Assembly (NCBI GenBank): GCA_964602415.1
Contig: CAZRQL010000019.1
Span: 5,736-69,735 of the forward strand
DNA from: CAZRQL01 sp964602415
GTDB lineage: Bacteria > Bacteroidota > Bacteroidia > Cytophagales > Flammeovirgaceae
Reading direction: 5' to 3'
Length of the DNA: 64,000 nt
The notes beneath the pieces were generated by a model. That model was not told where the DNA came from and did no database searches. It was given only the letters and a program-made list of their open reading frames with translations. The position numbers and the translations under genes are program-made. Of this stretch, positions 44,601 through 51,504 are shown one piece after another; the stretch's first letter is position 1, and the number at the start of each line of letters is the position of its first letter.

Positions 44601-46700
44601 TACCTCACCTTCGAGCAACGCCGAATAAGAGCCCGATGTGCTGGCGTTGGGAGAGCCTACTTCGGGCAGCGCGTCCGCAAGCATCAAATCGCCGATAGAT
44701 ACAAGGCCGGTGAGTTGGGTAGATGTGGTGGTGCGTACTCCCACAGAAGGGAGCGACCAAGCACTTGTGTAAAGCCCGCCAATGAGCCGACTATGAGATG
44801 CCCCGCTTGTCAGGTCAGCGGTCTGAAAATTGAGCAATGCCGTGTAGTTGGTGAAATCCAAACCGGATTGGGTGAACTTCCAATTCCGCTTGACGTACAA
44901 GGTTTTGTTGAGCGGCGAAGAGGAGAAAGAAGACAAAACAGCATCTTCTGTGGAAACTGTCAGGCTGCCGGCTGTATTTACCAGCGTAAAGGTAATGGTA
45001 ACCGGATTGTAGGTAGAAGCATCTCCTACCTCAAAAGTACGTGCTATGCTTGAGCCGGTGGAAACATTTTTGCGCATCTTGCCATGCACCCAACCGGATG
45101 TTTGGCTGACCAATCCCGCCGCTATCACTGTATTTGAACCCGTTACGATTTGTCCCGCATCCAACCAAAGCGTAGAATTGACCGTCAAATCTGAGTTGAT
45201 GGTTACGGTAGCACCGCTTGTTTTGTTGATTTTCAAAAAGTTTACATCCAATGTGCCGCCTATGGAAGAATTGGTCGTTCCCACAAACTCTATTAGGCGG
45301 TTGTTGTGGGTGAGCGTGCCATCAAGAGTCAAATCTCCCGCAACCGACAAATCGCCGCCCACAGAGCCGCTCAACACCAAAGCACCCGATGCACCAATGG
45401 TAAGATTGCCTTTGACGTGGCGGTATTGGGTGGGGTTATTGACTCCAAAATCTACCGATGAGTTGATGATGTGGACATTCCAAGGCACTCCGCTCGAGGT
45501 GGTGCTGTTGGTAACCCATTCTTGGTTTGCACTGTAAGTGCCCGCGGTGTTGTAGGCCAGCGTTGAGCCGCTGGAGTAATTGATGGATACAGAAGCAAAG
45601 CCCCCCGAATTAATCTGGAAAGTGCCCTCAACGGCCAAAGCACCAGCTCCGGTCGCACCGCCATCAGTTGCCAAAGTTTGTCCCGTATTGACTGTGAGGG
45701 TTTTGCCCGAAGCCACGCTTACCGAAGCAACTGTGTAATCGGTATTGAGGGATACGTTGTGGTTGATGGCGATGGGCTGACCGGAAACAGGCTCAACACC
45801 GGCCTGCCAAGTAGAGCCGCTGTTCCAGTTTCCATCGGCGGCGGTTGTCCAAGAAGATGCCACTGTGTAAGAGTAGTTGCTGCCCCCGTTGTTGTTGAGG
45901 TTGATAGTAAACAAATCGGCATCTGAGGGGTCTATCGAAGCCACATCTCCCGAAGTAAACACATAATAAAAAACGGATGCCCCTGCTGTGTTGGTGGAGG
46001 CGGGGATGGTGGCCGAGTAGCTTGTGCCGCTGCCCGTCATTTTGACAACGGTTGAAGTCGTGAAGACACTGCTGTTTGAGTAGCGCAAGAACACCGCTTG
46101 CCCGCTATGAAAACTGCCATCGAGCGTGGCCGTTACGGTAGTGGTCTGGCCGGGGTACACTGTAGATGAGGGGGTTCGGCTGACCGAACTGACCGAGCGC
46201 ACGTTGCTGCCCTGTATCTCAAAGACCACAAAAGCACGCGGTGAGGCCGGAGGGTTGCCGCCACCACCGGTTTTGACCACATACCGATAAGAGGTATTGC
46301 CACCGGCTATGTAGTAGGCTTTAGTTACACTGTTCTCAATGATTTCAGCATTGGGAACTTTCACGCCGATGCTGACTTGGTAGTCTGAAGAGGTGCTATT
46401 GGGTCCCCACTGACTCCAGTTGTCATCCCAACACGTTACCAGCCTAAAGTAGCGGTCGCCAGTGCCATTGGAGGAAAAAGTGGCTATCCTACTGCCTCCT
46501 GCACTTCCTAAAAAGCAGTCCGTTGTTGACCAGTCGTTGGTACCAAAACCGCTCCCGATAAGCCCGTTTTGAGCCGAAGAAAATTTTGGCATCAACAAAA
46601 AAAAGAAAACTAAACCACTGTACAACAAACGATTGCGGTACAAAAAAATTAGCCGCCCAAGAATTGACTCTTGGCGGCTGAATTGGGTAATTTTGAACAT
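41613..46700 (-). CDS. Giant NHL-propeller T9SS surface protein, paralogue B
   Basis: 1695 residues. A long charged n-region precedes the hydrophobic core of the signal peptide (ends FSSAQ near residue 44). About 45-280 is a beta domain with FVVFEIQGSNVRSVSS, and about 290-690 carries further beta repeats (LTVNTGQTLATDGGATG). It then alternates fibronectin-like domains with two six-bladed NHL propellers (VYLADASNNRVLRY, LWVADALNHRVLRFD, LYVADFANHRVLRF and more), and ends with a type A T9SS sorting domain (IVYPNPSNGLFKLRF ... GFYILKFT). Its C-terminal half clearly matches the protein encoded downstream (paralogue A). An intrinsic-terminator-like hairpin lies inside codons 8-20 (46642-46680). 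Confidence 0.88.
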   Translation of the reverse strand: MFKITQFSRQESILGRLIFLYRNRLLYSGLVFFFLLMPKFSSAQNGLIGSGFGTNDWSTTDCFLGSAGGSRIATFSSNGTGDRYFRLVTCWDDNWSQWGPNSTSSDYQVSIGVKVPNAEIIENSVTKAYYIAGGNTSYRYVVKTGGGGNPPASPRAFVVFEIQGSNVRSVSSVSRTPSSTVYPGQTTTVTATLDGSFHSGQAVFLRYSNSSVFTTSTVVKMTGSGTSYSATIPASTNTAGASVFYYVFTSGDVASIDPSDADLFTINLNNNGGSNYSYTVASSWTTAADGNWNSGSTWQAGVEPVSGQPIAINHNVSLNTDYTVASVSVASGKTLTVNTGQTLATDGGATGAGALAVEGTFQINSGGFASVSINYSSGSTLAYNTAGTYSANQEWVTNSTTSSGVPWNVHIINSSVDFGVNNPTQYRHVKGNLTIGASGALVLSGSVGGDLSVAGDLTLDGTLTHNNRLIEFVGTTNSSIGGTLDVNFLKINKTSGATVTINSDLTVNSTLWLDAGQIVTGSNTVIAAGLVSQTSGWVHGKMRKNVSTGSSIARTFEVGDASTYNPVTITFTLVNTAGSLTVSTEDAVLSSFSSSPLNKTLYVKRNWKFTQSGLDFTNYTALLNFQTADLTSGASHSRLIGGLYTSAWSLPSVGVRTTTSTQLTGLVSIGDLMLADALPEVGSPNASTSGSYSALLEGEVESGTSLTEVGIVWSAVNTTPTTADNKVTASGVNSTGSFEVAVSELPASSTVYFRVYATNPFGTSYSSAKDFTTNATIGYTLINGQAASIVLGQTNFTTNTSGLSDSKFNVTRGVAIDWVNSKVYLADASNNRVLRYAYPLTMLSLPEVAFGQPDFTTNASGVSINTFDRPVDVAVDNTGNLWVADALNHRVLRFDRAYSISSNQPDADGVLGQTTFSDNLSGCSDTQFSGIRGIDLDRLGNLYVADYGNNRVLRFDRAALRANGAKADGVFGQSDFVSNASGLSEKEFNSPSSVATFGTTLWVTDQKNNRTLRFDDAHLVTSQPEATVVLGQSDFTTSSSSNSADKQKSPYESFVDAKGTLWVVDEGNHRLIGYYDVDSKTNGSSADVVLGQQGFDANVAAVSKTNLKQPRAVGVHPEELRILLTDAGNHRLLDFEGKVNAVSHGSVSASSVGAYSAVLNGNLTGILISEAGFVWSTINSTPTLSDNRVVASGVLDAGSLAVFVHNLPAQTDIYFRSYAINPQGVSYSTAQMFTTQSAPDFDVQNGQAATFLIGQSNFTSRTAQTTQSGLFNPADIAIDSKNGKLYVADFANHRVLRFAYPLADTLGASAELVFGQSDFISNLSGNAANRFKNPAGLAVDNQGRLWVSDASNNRVLWFDNAHAISSNEPNANGVLGFSTFSVRSSDMRAKLFRPARLAIDELGNLWVADSRHNRVLRFNHAATKSNGANADLVLGQSDFTTITAATTQSGLNEPTGLALYGNTLYVADTKNNRVLRFDNISSKTNGSNADVVFGQSNFTSSAAALTQGGLSQPSDCAVDAEGTLWVADNTNRRILAFNDAGTASSGVNADIVLGQAGFTTSVVTVNSQRTTSNFGLAIDAERLHLFSADRTRNRVLGYAMEGSSGSRMEAPLQSEPIRDLIVYPNPSNGLFKLRFDLEESEQFELSVFDAAGKLIFKTIDKLDNDLNLTSFEKGFYILKFTTSQGYESIQKLIVE
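46642..46680 (-). promoter_or_regulatory. Terminator-like hairpin inside the 5' coding region of paralogue B
   Basis: On the minus strand AGCCGCC+AAGA pairs with TCTT+GGCGGCT (one bulged G), and a run of seven T follows. The structure lies within the first 20 codons of the frame that starts at 46700. It could be an attenuator. Alternatively, translation may start further in, such as at TTG near 46643. Confidence 0.5.
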
Positions 46701-46888
46701 AAATATATGATTTTAAATTAAGTAATTTACATCTAAATCGTCAGTTTATTGGTAATAATAATAAAAATGATATTATTTTAAAAAAAAGTTTTGTTTGACA
46801 CTTTCAAAAGCAGGCTTAAAAATTCCGCTACGCCAAATTGTATTTTATTTGCATTAAAATAACCATTTTAAATACGAAGATAAGAAAT

Positions 46889-49800
46889 ATGACCCTGAAA
46901 ACCAATATAATAACAGCTATACTTTTGTGCTTGTCTTCTTTTGTATGGAGTCAGCCCTTTGACCGTTCGGCTTCTTTTGGCACCAACCGCATCCAACACA
47001 AACAGTTCAAATGGAGGTTTATCACCACTGAAAACTTTGAAATCTACTATTATGGAGAGGCTTATGCGACCGCCGTTACCACAGCCGAATACGCCGAACA
47101 AGAACTCAATCGGATTGTTTCGATGGTGGGTAACGCACCCTACACAAAAACGAAAATATTTGTTTACCAATCCATTAACGATTTGCGCCAAAGCAATGTC
47201 GGCATCAAGCACCAAGGTGTTTCGATGGGAGGGCAGACGCGCTTTTACCGCTCTCAAGTAGAAGTGGCCTTCACCGGCAACAAACATGAATTCAAAAAAG
47301 AACTCATCCGCTCTATCGCCGATTTGTTTCTTTTCGAGATGGTCTATGGGGGTAGTTTCAAAAATATCTTGCGCAGCTCTTTCCTTTTGAGTATCCCTGA
47401 ATGGTTTTTGAGCGGTGCGGCCAGGTACATTGGGTACGGATGGAGCGAAGATATGGACGACTATATGCGGGATGTATTTTTCAACCGCAGCACCCAAAGA
47501 CTGTCCCGACTCGAAGGCGAAGAAGCCGAAATGGCCGGACAATCGGTCTGGAACTATATCGTCATCAAATATGGCCAGTCAAATATGGCCAATATATTGA
47601 GTCTGGCAAAACTGTTTCGAGATGAAAAAAGCAGCATACAAAACACCCTCAACATACCCTACAATAAGTTTTTGACGGGTTGGAGGTCGTTTTATTTGGA
47701 TAAAGCCGACAAACTGATGGAGGATTTGTACATTCCCACCAAAAATGAAAAGATTAAAAAACTAAATAAATCCGCTGTTTTCAATAAAATTGAATTTAGT
47801 CCTGATGGCAGCAAATTGGCCTACACACAAAGCGTAAACGGACGCTGGAAAGTGAAGGTCTTTGACATGAACAAAAAAAAGACACAAACAGTACTAAGCG
47901 GAGGCTACAAAGTAATCAACCAACGTACCAATTCAAAAATACCCCTGCTCTCATGGCAGGACGAAAAAAATCTGGTTATATTGAGTACCAGAAGCTGGAA
48001 AAACTACTTATGGATGTATGATTTGGACAAAGTCTTATTTCCAAAAAAGAAAATTAAATTTAGAAGTTTTAGCAATATCAATGACTTTGACATCAGCGAA
48101 GACGGCAAAAAGATGGTCTTGAGTGCGGAACTGAAAGGCAGCAGCGATATTTATATTTACAACATAAAGCCCCGCACTTATCAAATCATCACCAGTGATG
48201 AGTACGATGATATTTCGCCGCGTTTTATGCCTGACGGCAAAAGCATTGTTTTTGCATCCAACCGCAAAAGTGATACACTGGTAGTAAATGCAGGCCAATT
48301 GCCTGAAATTAACGACCATTTCAACCTGTTTGAATACCAGTTTGGTAAGACAACAAAACTAAACCGCTTGACTTCTACGGTAAGTTTCGACCACAGTCCC
48401 AAACCAATCGGTCAAGATGAAATACTGTACCTGAGCGACCAACGCGGAATCGGACAAGTTTTTAAAGTCAATACAAAAACCGGCTATCACACACAACTGA
48501 CCTCCATTTATCAAAGCATCAAAAACTTCGATTATGATGGCCAAAAATTGGTTTACAACATCAACTACAAAGGAAGAGAGCAATTTTTTGTCATAGACAC
48601 TTTCTTTACCAACAAGTCTATTTTTTCTCCCAAAACAAACCGCCAAGAATATTTAGACAGAAAATTTGTCGAATTCATGCGCGCCAAAGCCAAGGAAACA
48701 GAAAAAAAAGCCATCCTCGACAGCATGCCCAAACCCATAGAACCACCACGAAAACCCATCGCCAACCACGAAGAAATTGATACAGACAATTACCAATTTG
48801 AAGGCTCTACCGACACAAAAGCCTCCGAGCGTTTTGCAGATAGAATCAAAAAAATAGGCAAGTCCAACCAGCCAATCATCAACAAACAGGATGAAACGGT
48901 TATCAAAGAAGCATCAACCTATTACAGGCAAGAGTTTACGGTAGATAATTTTGCCATCAATCCTTTTGTAGATATCCTTAGAGGCTTTGGCATGAAAGCC
49001 GATATTGCCTTGACCGACGAACTGGAAAACCACAAAATAAATATCGGTATGTTTGGGGGCATCAATTTGGCCAACAACAGTTTCTTTTTTGAGTATGAGT
49101 ACCTCAAGCACCGTTTGGACGTGGTTTTGCGCTATGAGAGGCTCAATTACATCCTTGACAGAGAAAATTTAAGCCAGATAAATCAAAAATACCAATTCAA
49201 TACATTGGAAGCCTCTTTTGTGTATCCTTTTAGTGTAACATCCAGAGTCAGTATCACACCTTTTGTAGCCACAACCAAGTTTCTGAATTTGGAACTCAAC
49301 AGCCTTTCGGAGCCTTCTATCTTTCGGTATTTTGGTGGCTTGAAAGCCGAATTTGTCTTTGACAATACCATTACCCTTGGCTACAATATCAGATCAGGAA
49401 GCAGCTTCAAGGTCAGATATGAGAATTTCACAGACACAGAGCACCTGCAAAACTTGCAAAAATCCAATGAAAGTTTTTCGGTGGCCATGGTCGAGTTGAG
49501 GCGGTACCAGAGGATACACAGAAACATTATTTTCGTGCTCAGGGGCTGTTATGGGGCTATGTTTGGAGCAAAGCCGCGTATCTTTTCACTTGGGGGTATC
49601 CCCAACAATGTGTTTGGGGCACAAATAGAGCGCAAAGGGCCTGAAGACCCGTTTTTTTACGACCCCAATGCGCCCGGTGCCGCCTCTGTTGACAGAACCG
49701 ACTGGATACTTCACCGTTTTGTTGGCCCTTTGAGAGGCTTCAACAACAATAAAATACACGGCCAGAACTATTTGTTGGCAAATGCCGAGTTGCGCTTTCC

Positions 49801-50128
49801 CGTCATCAAATACTTTTACAGGGGCAATATCAACAACAATTTTTTCCGCAACTTTCAATTGGTTGGTTTTTATGACATTGGCACGTCTTGGACGGGTTCG
49901 GGGCCTTTTACTGAAGAAAACTCCATCAACACCGAAATCATCTCCGCACCACCGTTTAGAATCAAAGTGGTCAATTTCCGGCAGCCTTTTTTGGTGGGCT
50001 ATGGTGCAGGTTTGCGCTCTACAATATTGGGTTTCAATGCGAAAATTGATATGGCTTGGGGTAGTCAGGACAATTTGGTTACACAAAACAACCCTATGTT
50101 TTATTTTTCATTGGGACTTGACTTTTAA
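46889..50128 (+). CDS. TolB-like beta-propeller outer-membrane protein with degenerate gluzincin domain
   Basis: 1079 residues from ATG 46889. Signal peptide ends VWSQ near residue 21. Residues about 30-260 match the peptidase-MA-like N-terminal domain of Bacteroidota TolB-like outer-membrane proteins (FKWRFITTENFEIYYYG, MVYGGSFKNILRSSFLLSIPEWFLSG). At the position where relatives carry the zinc HExxH motif, this protein has RSIAD, so it should be inactive. Residues about 290-620 hold PD40/WD40-like blades (FSPDGSKLAYTQ, MPDGKSIVFASNRKSD). The last 380 residues are a beta-barrel ending MFYFSLGLDF with a terminal Phe. aroA starts 5 bp after the stop. Confidence 0.82.
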   Translation: MTLKTNIITAILLCLSSFVWSQPFDRSASFGTNRIQHKQFKWRFITTENFEIYYYGEAYATAVTTAEYAEQELNRIVSMVGNAPYTKTKIFVYQSINDLRQSNVGIKHQGVSMGGQTRFYRSQVEVAFTGNKHEFKKELIRSIADLFLFEMVYGGSFKNILRSSFLLSIPEWFLSGAARYIGYGWSEDMDDYMRDVFFNRSTQRLSRLEGEEAEMAGQSVWNYIVIKYGQSNMANILSLAKLFRDEKSSIQNTLNIPYNKFLTGWRSFYLDKADKLMEDLYIPTKNEKIKKLNKSAVFNKIEFSPDGSKLAYTQSVNGRWKVKVFDMNKKKTQTVLSGGYKVINQRTNSKIPLLSWQDEKNLVILSTRSWKNYLWMYDLDKVLFPKKKIKFRSFSNINDFDISEDGKKMVLSAELKGSSDIYIYNIKPRTYQIITSDEYDDISPRFMPDGKSIVFASNRKSDTLVVNAGQLPEINDHFNLFEYQFGKTTKLNRLTSTVSFDHSPKPIGQDEILYLSDQRGIGQVFKVNTKTGYHTQLTSIYQSIKNFDYDGQKLVYNINYKGREQFFVIDTFFTNKSIFSPKTNRQEYLDRKFVEFMRAKAKETEKKAILDSMPKPIEPPRKPIANHEEIDTDNYQFEGSTDTKASERFADRIKKIGKSNQPIINKQDETVIKEASTYYRQEFTVDNFAINPFVDILRGFGMKADIALTDELENHKINIGMFGGINLANNSFFFEYEYLKHRLDVVLRYERLNYILDRENLSQINQKYQFNTLEASFVYPFSVTSRVSITPFVATTKFLNLELNSLSEPSIFRYFGGLKAEFVFDNTITLGYNIRSGSSFKVRYENFTDTEHLQNLQKSNESFSVAMVELRRYQRIHRNIIFVLRGCYGAMFGAKPRIFSLGGIPNNVFGAQIERKGPEDPFFYDPNAPGAASVDRTDWILHRFVGPLRGFNNNKIHGQNYLLANAELRFPVIKYFYRGNINNNFFRNFQLVGFYDIGTSWTGSGPFTEENSINTEIISAPPFRIKVVNFRQPFLVGYGAGLRSTILGFNAKIDMAWGSQDNLVTQNNPMFYFSLGLDF

Positions 50129-50133
50129 AAGTT

Positions 50134-51351
50134 GTGCGTAAAAACTTTGTAAACCATTTGCCTGCCAGTAAAAGCCTTTCAGCGCGTGCGCTACTGGTGC
50201 AGGCTTTGTGTGAAGAGCGTTTTGAAATTGAAAACCTATCTACCGCACAAGACACCGAATTTTTGGCTAAAATACTCAAGGAAACCCACCAAGAAAGAGA
50301 TACCGTCTTTGTGGGGGAAGGCGGCACTACGCTGCGATTTTTTTTGGCTTACGCAACCCTAAAAGCAAAAAAAATAACCCTTGAAGGAACAGAACGCCTA
50401 AACCAACGCCCCATCGCCGAACTGGTGGAAGCCTTAAGGCAACTGGGCGCAAACTTGACCTACACAGAAAAAGAAGGCTGCGCACCCATTAAAATAGAAG
50501 GGTTTGAGCAAAAAAACAATAAAATACAAATCAACGGAGGCATCAGCAGCCAATTTGTCTCTGCTTTGATGCTTATTGCGCCCTGTTTGCCAATGGGGAT
50601 GGAATTGACAGTAAAAAAGCCGATTGTGTCGAGGAGCTATATTGAGCTGACCCAATCGGTATTGGATTTTTTTGGTGTCAAAACAAAAATCCAAGAAGCC
50701 CAACAACAACTCAGCATCTCAATAAAAAAACAATCCTTTGTTGCCAAAAACTACCGTGTGGAAAAAGATTGGTCTTCAGCCTCTTATTGGTACAGCGTAG
50801 TGGCTCTACAACCGCCGGGTACAAGCCTTTTTTTGCCTGATTTGGACTTGCAAAGCAGACAAGCCGACAGGGCTATGGCTGATTTTGGCCGCATGTTTGG
50901 TATTGAAAGCAAGGCAGAGGAGCATGGAATTTTTATCAATAAAAAATACAACTTCAAGCCGGATTTTTTTCAGGCCGATTGTTTAGAATGTCCCGACTTA
51001 GCGCAGACTTTGGCTTTTATGTGTACAGCTCTAAAAGTGCCTTTCAGGCTCACAGGGCTTTCGACATTGACAGAAAAAGAAACCAACCGAATAGCCGCTT
51101 TACAGAGTGAACTCCCAAAGTTGGGAGCTGTAAACATGGCTGCCGATGAGGATTCTATAAAAGTAGATGGGTACATCCATCCAAATAAAAACATTGAAAT
51201 ACAGACTTTTGGAGATCATCGAATGGTGATGGCCGCCGCCCCGCTGAGCTTAGTTTATGAATTAAATATCCAAAACCCCGAACTGGTCAAAAAGTCGTAC
51301 CCCTTGTTTTGGGAAGACTTTAGACAATCGAGCAATGGCTTGAACCAATAA
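50134..51351 (+). CDS. aroA: 3-phosphoshikimate 1-carboxyvinyltransferase (EPSP synthase)
   Basis: 405 residues. Joins shikimate-3-phosphate and phosphoenolpyruvate in aromatic amino-acid synthesis. Active-site elements: ASKSLSARALL (Lys13, Arg18), VGEGGTTLRF (GxGGTxxRF), NQRPI (QRP, about 91), GGISSQFVSAL and FGDHRMVMAAA (Arg in GDHRM, about 363). The N-terminus is about ten residues shorter than typical because the start GTG lies just 5 bp after the previous stop. It is probably translated by coupling to the outer-membrane gene upstream. Confidence 0.93.
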   Translation: MRKNFVNHLPASKSLSARALLVQALCEERFEIENLSTAQDTEFLAKILKETHQERDTVFVGEGGTTLRFFLAYATLKAKKITLEGTERLNQRPIAELVEALRQLGANLTYTEKEGCAPIKIEGFEQKNNKIQINGGISSQFVSALMLIAPCLPMGMELTVKKPIVSRSYIELTQSVLDFFGVKTKIQEAQQQLSISIKKQSFVAKNYRVEKDWSSASYWYSVVALQPPGTSLFLPDLDLQSRQADRAMADFGRMFGIESKAEEHGIFINKKYNFKPDFFQADCLECPDLAQTLAFMCTALKVPFRLTGLSTLTEKETNRIAALQSELPKLGAVNMAADEDSIKVDGYIHPNKNIEIQTFGDHRMVMAAAPLSLVYELNIQNPELVKKSYPLFWEDFRQSSNGLNQ

Positions 51352-51504
51352 AAAATGTTGACAAATCCTATGTCTCAGCTTTGGGTGCCGTCGATGTTGA
51401 TTAGGACTTTTATCTTCGTTAAGAATTGTTTGATATAAATTTATCAAAGATATTTGGTTTTATCAAATTTAGTGTGTCGTTTTAGGTTTGAAAATTTTTT
51501 TAAT

